64,000 bases of DNA from Deltaproteobacteria bacterium (GCA_026986785.1 JALSNW010000035.1:1-64000), one strand, 5' to 3'. Shown: positions 19,791-27,931, numbered from the stretch's first letter. Notes: a model not told the origin generated them from the sequence alone. Numbers and translations are program-made.

Positions 19791-21098
19791 TTGATGGACC
19801 CAGTCACAATAGGCATCTGTGGAATAGTCTGTCTCATTCTCGTACTTTTTTTGTTCAACATGCCAGTGGGATTTGCAATGGCCCTTGTGGGGTTTACAGG
19901 CTTTTCTCTCGTGGTGAGTCCTGAGGCAGCCCTGACCTCTGTGAGTACAGAGATATGGCATATATTTTCTTCGTATGGTCTGGCTGTCATCCCCTTTTTC
20001 ATCTTCATGGGCAATATTTGTTTCCAGGCTGGGGTCAGTGAGAGGATCTATAGAACGGCACATACATGGTTTGGGCAGGTGCGGGGAGGCATTGCGATGG
20101 CTACCGTCATGGCCTGTGCAGGCTTTGCCTCGATTTGTGGGTCAAATGCAGCCACTGCTGCCACAATGAGCTCTGTAGCCCTGCCAGAGATGGAAAGACT
20201 TGGTTACCACAAGGCCTTGAGCTCTGGTTGTGTTGCAAGTGGGGCAACATTGGGTGTAGTCATCCCCCCTAGCGTTGTATTGATAGTAATAGGTCTCTAT
20301 ACTGGGGAATCCATTGCAAAGCTCTTTTTTGCATCAATAATCCCTGGCATTTTTCTCTCAGTGCTCCTCATGGTCACCGTGGGGATTGTATGCTTCCTGC
20401 GGCCTGAGTGGGGGCCAGCAGGGCCTAAAACCACTCTCAAGGAAAAGATAAAAAGCCTTCCTGGTTCCATAGAGATGGTGCTCCTCTTTCTCCTTGTCAT
20501 GTCGGGTCTCTATATGGGATGGTTTACTCCTACTGAAGCAGGGGCAGCAGGGAGTTTTTTTGCACTCATCATAGCGGCTATTGGAAAGGGTCTTGATTTT
20601 TCAGGTCTCAAGACAGCCCTGGAAGATACGGTGAAGACCTCTGCCATGATCATAATGATCGTGGCGGGTGCTGTGATATTTGGAAAGTTCATGACCATTA
20701 CCAGGATACCCTTCGAGGCGGCCGGTTTTGTGGCAGGTCTCAGTGTGCCCCGGGGGCTTATCCTTGCCCTCATGCTTGTAATCTTCATAGTGGGTGGGGC
20801 TATTATGGATGCCTTGGGCCTATTGATGATTACCATCCCCATCTTTTTCCCTGTGGCAGAGGGCCTTGGGTACGATCTAATCTGGTTTTCCATACTCATA
20901 ACCATCATAACCACCCTTGGGGCCATTACCCCACCAGTGGGCATAAATACCTTCGTGGTTGCAGGTACTGCCAAGGATATCCCCCTTGAGACAGTATTCA
21001 AGGGGGTTACATACTTCCTGCCCGCCTTTTTGATCTGTATAATATTACTGTTGCTATTCCCCGAAATGGCATTGTATCTGCCATCTCTGTCTGGTTAG
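19791..21098 (+). CDS. dctM: TRAP transporter large permease (DctM)
   Basis: A 435-residue transporter with about 11-12 hydrophobic helices. DctM signatures include YGLAVIPFFIFMGNICFQAGVSERIYRTA, ACAGFASICGSNAATAATM and VIPPSVVLIVIGLYT, and near the end GAITPPVGINTFVVAG. It moves the substrate across the inner membrane using an ion gradient. TTG 19791 and ATG 19794 are both possible starts. It closes the dctPQM set. Confidence 0.94.
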   Translation: MMDPVTIGICGIVCLILVLFLFNMPVGFAMALVGFTGFSLVVSPEAALTSVSTEIWHIFSSYGLAVIPFFIFMGNICFQAGVSERIYRTAHTWFGQVRGGIAMATVMACAGFASICGSNAATAATMSSVALPEMERLGYHKALSSGCVASGATLGVVIPPSVVLIVIGLYTGESIAKLFFASIIPGIFLSVLLMVTVGIVCFLRPEWGPAGPKTTLKEKIKSLPGSIEMVLLFLLVMSGLYMGWFTPTEAGAAGSFFALIIAAIGKGLDFSGLKTALEDTVKTSAMIIMIVAGAVIFGKFMTITRIPFEAAGFVAGLSVPRGLILALMLVIFIVGGAIMDALGLLMITIPIFFPVAEGLGYDLIWFSILITIITTLGAITPPVGINTFVVAGTAKDIPLETVFKGVTYFLPAFLICIILLLLFPEMALYLPSLSG

Positions 21099-21267
21099 CC
21101 AGGGCCTCTTCATGTCTGGTCTCCAAACACTTTTTTCGAGATCTCAAAGGGGCATGCCCAAAAGTACAATCGTCTTCTTGGGTTTTACATGGATAGTTTT
21201 TTGTCTGGATTAATTGTCTGAAAGGCAATATCCTATATCTTATCATCGATAAAGGGAGGTTAAGCCT

Positions 21268-22509
21268 ATGGGACCCCAAAAATTGTCTTTAGTAACACTC
21301 GTCGTGTCTTTTTTATTACTGTGTTGGTCATCACCTGGATGGGCAAAGCCATCTAAATGTGAAGAGTGTCATGTCAAGCTCAACCCTGGCCTTGTCAAGG
21401 ATTTTAACCGGGGCAAGATGGCCAAGGAACTAACTTGTGAGGCATGTCACGGCAATAGACATATGAGCGCCAACGACGTGGACAAGGTGGAATTGCCCAC
21501 GATTTCGACCTGCAAGAAATGCCATGAAAAGCAGACAGAACAATACATGAGCGGAAAACATGCCTTGGGTCTGTTGCCAGTCACTGCATTCCCCGATTTT
21601 GCTCACAAACAGCCCGAGGCCTTCATTGCAGGACAGAAGGGATGTAATGGTTGCCACAACCTGGGCATTACAGATGAAGGAGCCAGGCATAATGCATTCA
21701 GGAAATACTACAAGTATGGCATGGATTGTCAGAATTGCCATACTCGCCATGCCTTCTCAAAGGCAGAGGCCCTGCGTCCAGAGGCCTGTAACTCTTGTCA
21801 TACTGGTTTTGATCACGCCCAGTGGGAGATGTGGCAGCATTCCAAGCATGGGGCGGCCTATCAAGCCGATCCAGCAACCCATCGTGGCCCTACCTGCCAG
21901 GATTGCCACATGGAAAACGGTAACCATCGTGTCATGACTGCATGGGGTTTCCTGGCCCTTCGTCTGCCAGAGACAGACAAGGAATGGATGGGTTATCGGA
22001 CTACCATCCTTCAGGCACTCGGCGTGTTGGATGCAAAGGGGAAGCCTACAGCCAGGCTCGAGGTTGTCAAGGCTGCCAATATGGCCCGGCTGGACAAGAA
22101 GAGCTGGGATGACGAGCGTGCCCGTATGGAGGCAATATGTGAGAAGTGTCATTCAGCCACCTTCTCCAAGGAAAACCTGAAAAATGCTGACCTCATGATC
22201 AAGGCATCGGACAAGTTACTGGCAGAGGGCATAAATATCGTCAAGTCTCTCTATGAAGACGGCATTATCAAAAAGGGTACCAATGCCTTCACTTATCCAT
22301 ATCCAGACCTGTTGACCTTTTATGAGGTGGATACACCAATTGAAGAGGTCCTTTATGAGATGTTCATGGATTACCGGATGAAAACCTACCAGGCAGCCTT
22401 TCACATCATGCCCGATTATACTACATGGTATGGTCTGGCCAAGATGAAGAAATCCATAGTGGATATGAAGGAGATGGCCAAACAGATGCGCCTGAATGCA
22501 AAAAAATAG
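21268..22509 (+). CDS. Octaheme c-type cytochrome, hydroxylamine-oxidoreductase-like
   Basis: A 413-residue exported cytochrome. A signal peptide covers about residues 1-26. Eight CxxCH motifs begin near residues 31, 57, 82, 126, 154, 174, 210 and 291, with the long C-terminal helical region that HAO-family octaheme proteins have. A Tyr/Trp-rich segment, AAFHIMPDYTTWYG, lies near residues 376-389, the region where oxidising HAO enzymes carry a haem-linked tyrosine; whether that link exists here cannot be told. Family members oxidise hydroxylamine or hydrazine, or reduce nitrite or other N/S oxyanions. GGGAGG precedes the ATG. No quinol-oxidising partner is adjacent. Confidence 0.85.
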   Translation: MGPQKLSLVTLVVSFLLLCWSSPGWAKPSKCEECHVKLNPGLVKDFNRGKMAKELTCEACHGNRHMSANDVDKVELPTISTCKKCHEKQTEQYMSGKHALGLLPVTAFPDFAHKQPEAFIAGQKGCNGCHNLGITDEGARHNAFRKYYKYGMDCQNCHTRHAFSKAEALRPEACNSCHTGFDHAQWEMWQHSKHGAAYQADPATHRGPTCQDCHMENGNHRVMTAWGFLALRLPETDKEWMGYRTTILQALGVLDAKGKPTARLEVVKAANMARLDKKSWDDERARMEAICEKCHSATFSKENLKNADLMIKASDKLLAEGINIVKSLYEDGIIKKGTNAFTYPYPDLLTFYEVDTPIEEVLYEMFMDYRMKTYQAAFHIMPDYTTWYGLAKMKKSIVDMKEMAKQMRLNAKK

Positions 22510-22557
22510 TAGATCTCTGAAGAATCAGGCCGGTCATTTGGGTCTTGAAGAAGAGCG

Positions 22558-22600
22558 AGGCGTGGGGTTGAGAAGTCAGTCCCGCGCCTTTTTGTTTTTT
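22558..22600 (+). terminator. Rho-independent terminator of the octaheme cytochrome gene
   Basis: AGGCGTGGG (22558-22566) pairs with CCCGCGCCT (22581-22589), with one G-T pair, and is followed by a T-rich tract TTTTTGTTTTTT. It is a strong canonical terminator about 50 bases after the stop codon. Confidence 0.88.
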
Positions 22601-22750
22601 GAAATACGAAGCCTGACCCTAGCGGACAATAGCCAATCTTGGCATGAGGCCGACTTGCAAAAGACACGACATCGTTTCTCATTTGGTCTGTTGGGGACGA
22701 CAGGTTGGCTCTCTTTTTGATTTGCCGTATTTTCAAAGAGAATGTTTTTA

Positions 22751-22795
22751 TTGACAATGCGTTGTTTCTTTATAGTATATAAACAAATATTTATA
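22751..22795 (+). promoter_or_regulatory. Promoter and ArsR-type operator upstream of arsR
   Basis: TTGACA (22751-22756) serves as a -35, with TAGTAT (22773-22778, spacer 16) as a reasonable -10. Overlapping the -10 and start region is an AT-rich inverted repeat with arms ATAAA and TTTAT (22779-22794). An imperfect palindrome of this kind overlapping the promoter is typical for ArsR/SmtB repressors, so autoregulation is likely. This is read by eye and has not been tested. Confidence 0.6.
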
Positions 22796-22852
22796 GGCTG
22801 ATATTATCCTTTTGTCCAAGAAGTGGAAATGGGGAAAAATGTTCTATCATAG

Positions 22853-23227
22853 ATGATGTCAGGGAAACGAGTAGAGGACAACAAGGTATTCCTTTCAACG
22901 ATGGCTGGTATTTTCAAGGCTCTTGGGGATCCCAACAGGCTTCGGATAGTATTGTGTCTTTTGGATTCGCAAGACTCTGATCTTACTGTCTCAGAGATTG
23001 TGGAAAGGCTTGGGATATCACAGCCACTTACCTCACACCACCTAAGAGAACTTCGTCATGCCTGTATCGTTCGTCCTGAGCGCAGAGGGCCTTTTATTCA
23101 TTATAGGATTTCTTCCCGCAGTATTATAGGGATATTGAAGGAAGCAGCGATGTTCATGGAAAACTGTAGCAGGGCGGATGAAATGTCCAGCATCATGGCG
23201 CTCAAGGTCTTACAAATAAAGTTATAG
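22853..23227 (+). CDS. ArsR/SmtB-family transcriptional regulator
   Basis: A 124-residue winged-helix repressor. It begins FLSTMAGIFKALGDPNRLRIV, the ArsR entry helix, and the recognition helix is in VSEIVERLGISQPLTSHHLREL, followed by a beta wing (RRGPFIHYRISS). The classic metal-binding ELCVCDL motif is absent. Cysteines occur near residues 39, 67 and 104, so a thiol- or oxyanion-based signal is possible but unknown. Two starts two codons apart or less are available (22853, 22856). It leads the operon containing two apparent selenoprotein genes and a porin. Confidence 0.88.
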   Translation: MMSGKRVEDNKVFLSTMAGIFKALGDPNRLRIVLCLLDSQDSDLTVSEIVERLGISQPLTSHHLRELRHACIVRPERRGPFIHYRISSRSIIGILKEAAMFMENCSRADEMSSIMALKVLQIKL

Positions 23228-23245
23228 TATTTCGGAGGGTCTTTC

Positions 23246-23692
23246 ATGTCTGAAATTCGAGAGTTGATGAGCAAGATGACTCTGGAAGAGAGCAAGAAGC
23301 TCCTGCTCTATCTTGCCCATGAGATCTTTTCTGTTTTGGACCAGGACGAAAAGAGAGAATTTGTCTTGGAAATGGTTGATAGGACAGGGAAGGACAAGAT
23401 AGGCAGTATGGTACAGTTGTGAATTGCAAAGTGTATGGATGAAGGTATCGATCCACAGAATATGTGTAGACATCTTTATGGGGCAATGGGTATTTTGCGC
23501 GAGCTTTCCAGCCATGCCTCAGAAGAGCTCTTGGTTATCTTTCATGAGTGGCTTGAAGAGGTCGAAAATGAATGCGCTGAGATATGGGAAAAAGAGCCTG
23601 GATGTTCTGTAAAACGTATGGCAAGGCTATTGGGCATACCTGCCCAAGGGGCGGCCTTTATCATGGAAAGAATAAAAGCAGGAGAGGAATAG
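23246..23692 (+). CDS. Uncharacterised protein with in-frame TGA; possible selenoprotein
   Basis: Two short frames (23246-23422 and 23435-23692) lie in the same reading frame, separated only by one TGA at 23420-23422. Read through, they give a 148-residue, mostly helical, acidic protein with the TGA at residue 59, in the context VQL-U-IAKC. GGAGGG precedes the first ATG, whereas the ATG at 23435 has no ribosome-binding site, which favours one gene. A hairpin sits 13 bases after the TGA (see 23436-23455). I do not recognise the family. Alternatives are two small genes with reinitiation, or a nonsense mutation. The next gene, which starts four bases later, shows the same feature much more clearly. 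Confidence 0.55.
23436..23455 (+). promoter_or_regulatory. Candidate bacterial SECIS hairpin (first TGA gene)
   Basis: TGGAT pairs with ATCCA around a ten-base loop that begins with G. The loop starts 18 bases after the TGA at 23420-23422. These values fit the usual bacterial SECIS rules (short stem, small apical loop with an early G, roughly 16-37 bases from UGA), but the stem is only five pairs long and the lower part pairs poorly. It is suggestive, not conclusive. Confidence 0.4.
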
Positions 23693-23695
23693 AAC

Positions 23696-24013
23696 ATGCA
23701 AATCGTCGTGATCATCTGTCAAGACAACCCTGAGATAATCTGGAACTGTTTCAGGCTCGCCAACTTGATGCTCGAAGGCATGGACGAAGTGACAATCTTC
23801 TTGAATGGACCTTCTGTAAGGTATCAATCCCTGGATTCAAAACATTTCCCCATCAAGCACCTGTCCAAGGTCTTTACCCTTTCTGAGGGCAGATTGTTCG
23901 CCTGAGGCAAGTGCCTGGATCTCCACGGTGTGGAGCAAGGACAGCACCAAAGGGCGACCCAGAAGGTACTGTATGAGCTTATAAAAGAAAGCGACACGGT
24001 CTTGACCTTTTGA
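23696..24013 (+). CDS. DsrE-family protein, probable selenoprotein (UxxC)
   Basis: A DsrE/DsrF-like small protein of 105 residues. The N-terminus MQIVVIICQDNPEIIWNCFR is the usual DsrE start and the C-terminus LYELIKESDTVLTF is the usual DsrE end, both in one frame. A TGA at 23903-23905 (residue 70) falls exactly where family members have the first cysteine of their ACGxC motif, giving FA-U-GKCLDL. A perfect SECIS-like hairpin follows. DsrE proteins handle persulfide sulfur through this cysteine; selenocysteine there would make a UxxC redox motif. DsrE-like selenoproteins have been described in environmental surveys. The alternative is a Cys-to-stop pseudogene. The ATG has GGAGAGGA upstream. 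Confidence 0.82.
23911..23941 (+). promoter_or_regulatory. Bacterial SECIS element in the dsrE-like gene
   Basis: CTCCAC (23921-23926) pairs perfectly with GTGGAG (23930-23935), leaving loop GGT, or loop CGGTG if the top pair opens; CCT and AGG outside it can extend the stem. The apical loop begins 21 bases after the TGA at 23903-23905 and has G at its start. This is the expected layout of a bacterial SECIS, the RNA element bound by SelB to insert selenocysteine. Confidence 0.75.
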
Positions 24014-24027
24014 AAGGCATATTATCC

Positions 24028-25212
24028 ATGAAAAAGTCCATGTTTATACTGATTGTTTTTTTCTGTTTCGTAAGTGCCCAGGCTTTGGGTATGGAGGTCT
24101 ATAAAAATGAAAATCTTGCCCTCAAGTCAGGCTTCTGGGGGCAGGTTTGGTATCAGACAATCAGTGATGGACGAGATACGAATGGGGATGGGAGACAGGA
24201 TTCGGGCATATATGATACATTGATACGTCGTGCATATTTTTATGCCAGGGCTGACATTTTTAGGAAGATCGTCGTATTCGCACATCTGGCTGGAGATCGA
24301 ATAGGTCAGGATTATATGAAAAGACGTCCCAGCCTTGGGCTTGGGGCCAATCTCGTGCTTCGGGATGGCTGGATCGCCTTGGATCCCTGGGGTGGCATTT
24401 TCAAGATACAAGTAGGGCGGATGTACGTACCCCTGACTAGGAACTATGGCACGACCTCCACTAAGACCCTGCTCAATTTAGATCTGAACTGGAGTCAGGG
24501 AGGTTTAAGGGGTGGCATATTCTATCCCAGCAAGGTGGGAAGGGACGATGGGATATGTCTCTGGGGCAATATCCTTGAAAAGAGGTTGCAATACCGTTTG
24601 ATGGTAGGCCGAGGTATCTACGATGATGACGTTAATCCTGACGACCATCCCCGTTTTGCAGGAAGGCTCAGTTGGGCCTTTATGGAACCAGAAACCGGCT
24701 GGTTCAACCAAGGTACCTATCTTGGCAAGAAACACATCCTTACCATTGGAATAGGAGCTGACTTCCAGGGGGATCTTCATATCATCTCTCCACAAAGAAA
24801 GCAGGACTATTCGGCATATACTTTTGATATCCATTGGGATCGACCTCTCAATACAGGCCTGGGGGCAGTTACAGTAGAGGCTGCTTTTGTTCATGTGAAC
24901 AATGAACCAAACAGACTGGCCTTTACCCATCTCACCAAGGCGTCAGACGTATCCATTTATTCCCTGAAGGGTGGATATCTTTTGCCCTGGGAGCCTCATT
25001 TGGGAAAGATTCAGCCAAATTTTCATTATGAAAGGATCGACCCTGAAGATGGAGGGGCTACAAACATTTTTGGTGGTGGAATCAATTACTTCTTGAAGGG
25101 CCATGCCAATAAGCTGTCGTTTGATCTCACCTCTGTAGACCAAACAGATGCGACACCAGGGGCTGTGCAGGACCATCTGCTTTTCACCATGCAGCTTGCT
25201 TTGGGATTTTGA
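24028..25212 (+). CDS. Outer-membrane porin
   Basis: A 394-residue exported protein with signal peptide MKKSMFILIVFFCFVSAQAL. Many alternating polar/hydrophobic strands, a GFWGQVWYQTISDGRD start, RAYFYARADI and a terminal aromatic residue (QLALGF) are typical of a 16-strand-type porin. Similar porins belong to the OprO/OprP-like or oxyanion-reduction-operon groups, but the substrate is not readable. ATG 24028 begins the signal peptide directly; an upstream in-frame TTG at 24010 overlaps the previous stop. It is 14 bases after the dsrE-like gene, so it is in the ArsR operon. Confidence 0.8.
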   Translation: MKKSMFILIVFFCFVSAQALGMEVYKNENLALKSGFWGQVWYQTISDGRDTNGDGRQDSGIYDTLIRRAYFYARADIFRKIVVFAHLAGDRIGQDYMKRRPSLGLGANLVLRDGWIALDPWGGIFKIQVGRMYVPLTRNYGTTSTKTLLNLDLNWSQGGLRGGIFYPSKVGRDDGICLWGNILEKRLQYRLMVGRGIYDDDVNPDDHPRFAGRLSWAFMEPETGWFNQGTYLGKKHILTIGIGADFQGDLHIISPQRKQDYSAYTFDIHWDRPLNTGLGAVTVEAAFVHVNNEPNRLAFTHLTKASDVSIYSLKGGYLLPWEPHLGKIQPNFHYERIDPEDGGATNIFGGGINYFLKGHANKLSFDLTSVDQTDATPGAVQDHLLFTMQLALGF

Positions 25213-25494
25213 GCCTTGATCGTACATGGTTTTTTTCCAAATTTCTAACAATATCAGATAAACAACCCCGTGAAGTTTTTGTTCTCTTTGATAGGCCTCC
25301 TGCCTTGACGCTCCATTAGGGAATACATAGCGTATCTTAGGTATTTGAAACGACCTGGATTGCTCGATCCGATCCCCCCTTTCCTGGCACTTTTACCCCA
25401 CGGGCCTGAAAGAGGTAGATAGACCTGGCACCAGGTACGTCGCTTCCCTCTTGGGGGCACAGTTGAATAGAGTTGATTGAGAAGGAGAAAAATT

Positions 25495-26496
25495 ATGAAA
25501 CGGATCGCTATCAATGGCCTTGGGCGGATAGGAAGGCTGGTATTGAGACATTATATGGATATGCAGCCCGATTCATTCGAGATAGTAGCTGCAAACGATT
25601 TGGTGCCTACAGAAGATATCGCCTATCTCATAAGATACGATTCTGTCCATGGCAAGGCCAGCTATCCCATTGGTCATGGAGATGATTACGTGCAGCTTGG
25701 TGAAAAGAAGATCAGGATCTTTTCTGAAAAGGATCCCGCCAACCTTCCATGGAAGGACCTGGGGATTGATGTAGTCATAGAGTCTACTGGCAGATTCACA
25801 AAAAGGGAGCTTGCAGCCAAACACTTGGATGCTGGGGCCAAGAGGGTGATCATAAGTGCTCCATCCAAGGATGCCGACTTTATGGTGGTCCTTGGGGTCA
25901 ACCAGGATAGATTTGATCCTGACAGACATTTCATAATTTCCAATGCCTCCTGTACAACCAATTCCCTGGCACCTGCCTTAAAGGTGCTATGTGACAATTT
26001 CGGGGTGGAAAATGCACTCGTAACTACTATACATGCCTATACTGCAACTCAAGGCCTGGTTGATCGCCCAGCAAAAAAACGGATCAGGGGTAGGGCCGCT
26101 GCAGTCTCCCTCATTCCCACTACCACTGGAAGCGACATAGCAACCACCAGGGTTCTTCCCGAGCTGGAAGGTAGGCTCAGGGCATTGGCTGTAAGGGTGC
26201 CGATACCAGATGGTGCCCTGACCGATATAAGTGCCATAGTCAAAACCAGTATTACCGAGGAGACGGTAAATCAGGCCTTCAAAGAGGCATCACAAGGGTC
26301 TCTCAAGGGGATATTGGGCTATTCAGAGGAGGACCTTGTCTCCATCGATATCATAAACGATACGCATTCTGGCATAGTACATGCCCTTTCCACCAGGGTC
26401 ATACAGTCGAATGCTGTAAAGGTACAGGTATGGTATGACAACGAATACGGTTATTCCAGACGTCTGTTGGACTTGATGGATGCCCTTCCTATCTGA
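25495..26496 (+). CDS. gap: Glyceraldehyde-3-phosphate dehydrogenase
   Basis: A 333-residue NAD(P)-dependent glycolytic enzyme. It has the Rossmann start RIAINGLGRIGRLVLR, the active-site SNASCTTNSLAP with catalytic cysteine (near residue 151) and the partner histidine in TTIHAYTATQGLVD, and it ends NEYGYSRRLLDLM. ATG 25495 follows GAAGGAG; an earlier in-frame TTG at 25477 is less likely. The 282 bases upstream (25213-25494) contain no gene or clear regulatory element that I can identify. It is followed by a dehydrogenase gene. Confidence 0.96.
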   Translation: MKRIAINGLGRIGRLVLRHYMDMQPDSFEIVAANDLVPTEDIAYLIRYDSVHGKASYPIGHGDDYVQLGEKKIRIFSEKDPANLPWKDLGIDVVIESTGRFTKRELAAKHLDAGAKRVIISAPSKDADFMVVLGVNQDRFDPDRHFIISNASCTTNSLAPALKVLCDNFGVENALVTTIHAYTATQGLVDRPAKKRIRGRAAAVSLIPTTTGSDIATTRVLPELEGRLRALAVRVPIPDGALTDISAIVKTSITEETVNQAFKEASQGSLKGILGYSEEDLVSIDIINDTHSGIVHALSTRVIQSNAVKVQVWYDNEYGYSRRLLDLMDALPI

Positions 26497-26564
26497 GCAC
26501 TAATGGGCCTTGGATATATACATTGTATCTAAGGTGGACCAAGAGAGACAAAAAAGGAGAAGCC

Positions 26565-27614
26565 ATGAAGATAATGGTCTTTAGTGCCCGTTCCTATGAC
26601 AGGGAATTTCTTGAAAGGGCAAACAACCAGGGTCTTTGTTCATTTCATTTTACAGAAGCAGAACTCAAGCCAGATTCAGTAGTCATGGCAAAGGGGTTTG
26701 ACGCAGTGTGTTGCTTCGTGAATGATGATTTGGGTGCCAAGGTCTTGGAGAGATTGGCCTCTTATGGGATCAGATTGATACTCCTTAGATGTACTGGATT
26801 CAACAATGTGGACCTGGAGATGGCAGAACGTCTCGGTATCACGGTCATGCGTGTGGCAAAGTACTCCCCCTATTCTGTTGCTGAGTTTGCAGTAGGGCTC
26901 ATGCTGACCCTGAATCGCAAGATACATAGGGCCTACAACAGGGTGAAAGAAGAAAATTTTCTCCTGGATGGGCTCATGGGCTTTGATATGCATGGCAAGA
27001 CCGCAGGTGTACTTGGCACTGGCAAGATAGGTACTGTGGTGACCAAGATCCTATCCCATGGGTTTGGGATGAAGGTGCTCGCCTATGATGTTGTTGAAAA
27101 TCCCAATATAAAGGCATGTGGTGGGGCCTATGTGTCCTTGGACGAGCTGTTGGCACTTTCAGACATTGTGACATTACATCTCCCCCTGACTCCCGATACT
27201 TATCACCTCATCAACAAGGAAAGGCTGTCCATGATGAAAAGGGGGGCCCTGCTCATAAATACCAGCAGAGGCGCCATCGTTGATACACCTGCACTAATAG
27301 AGAGCCTGAAATCAAGGCATCTTGGAGGTGCAGGTCTCGATGTATACGAGGAAGAAGGAGACATCTTCTATAAAAACCTGTCTGAGCAGATCATAGATGA
27401 TGAGGTGTTCTTGCTACTTTTGACCTTTCCAAATGTGGTTGTGACAGGCCATCAAGCATACTTTACCAAGGAGGCCTTGACGCATATTGCAGAGACGACC
27501 ATGAAAAATATCCATGACTTCATGAAGGGAGAGGCAAACGAAAATCTCCTGGTGGCAAGCAAGGTCATAAGACATCTGGTTGATGCAGAAAAGAAGGGAC
27601 AACATAAACATTGA
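26565..27614 (+). CDS. ldhA: D-2-hydroxyacid dehydrogenase (D-lactate dehydrogenase-like)
   Basis: A 349-residue D-isomer-specific 2-hydroxyacid dehydrogenase. The order FDAVCCFVNDDLG, RCTGFNNVDLEMA, YSPYSVAEFAVGLML, then the NAD motif GVLGTGKIGTVV, LHLPLTPDTYHLI and NTSRGAIVDTPALI matches the LdhA subgroup, which reduces pyruvate to D-lactate. The expected catalytic Arg, Glu and His positions appear to be kept (RGAI, EEEGDIF, VTGHQAYFT). ATG 26565 follows AAAGGAGAAG. It lies about 70 bases after gap, so the two may form one carbon-metabolism transcript. Confidence 0.88.
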   Translation: MKIMVFSARSYDREFLERANNQGLCSFHFTEAELKPDSVVMAKGFDAVCCFVNDDLGAKVLERLASYGIRLILLRCTGFNNVDLEMAERLGITVMRVAKYSPYSVAEFAVGLMLTLNRKIHRAYNRVKEENFLLDGLMGFDMHGKTAGVLGTGKIGTVVTKILSHGFGMKVLAYDVVENPNIKACGGAYVSLDELLALSDIVTLHLPLTPDTYHLINKERLSMMKRGALLINTSRGAIVDTPALIESLKSRHLGGAGLDVYEEEGDIFYKNLSEQIIDDEVFLLLLTFPNVVVTGHQAYFTKEALTHIAETTMKNIHDFMKGEANENLLVASKVIRHLVDAEKKGQHKH

Positions 27615-27714
27615 CTCCTGCTGTCCCAAAAGGCAAAAAACTATATCATGTAGGGATCATGCCGACAAAGGCTGAATTTGGCAAAACCCCATAGCCTTCT
27701 TGACCTTTTTGTAA

Positions 27715-27870
27715 CAGGTTGGTAAAACTTATCTCAAAGAACTGATTGGGCGGAAAGCAGAGAAGGGGAAGTACATTGAAGGTCTTAAGCCTCTCCATTT
27801 TAACCGGGAAAGATATATGGCGATGGTGGGCCTTTTGTGTAGACAGCAGTCCACCCTTCTGAAATCATAG
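27715..27870 (+). pseudogene. Possible gene remnant (51 codons, no start)
   Basis: An open stretch immediately after a TAA and without a start codon near its beginning reads GKTYLKELIGRKAEKGKY, then HFNRERYMAMVGLLC and ends LLKS-stop. The residue mix looks like real coding sequence, and a strong terminator follows 20 bases later. It may be the 3' end of a lost gene or mobile element. I do not recognise the family, and chance is possible. Confidence 0.3.
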
Positions 27871-27890
27871 GTTGACAGTAAAAGACAGAA

Positions 27891-27931
27891 AGGCCGTGGA
27901 CATTGTAGGTTGTGTCACACGGCCTTTTTTT
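27891..27931 (+). terminator. Rho-independent terminator between the ldhA region and trpE
   Basis: AGGCCGTG (27891-27898) pairs with CACGGCCT (27918-27925) and the right arm runs into seven T residues. It would insulate the trp operon from upstream transcription. Confidence 0.85.

Larger units (their letters stand above)
22510..22852. other. Intergenic region between octaheme cytochrome and arsR
   Basis: This 343-base gap contains the cytochrome terminator (22558-22600) and the arsR promoter-operator (22751-22795), both listed. The approximately 150 bases between them show no gene or structure I recognise. Confidence 0.6.

Noticed and set aside
23904-24013. Reading the DsrE-like gene as a decayed pseudogene after a nonsense TGA
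   Set aside because: The frame after the TGA keeps the typical family C-terminus without further damage, and a SECIS-like hairpin sits at the expected distance. Not fully excluded, so it is kept as an alternative.
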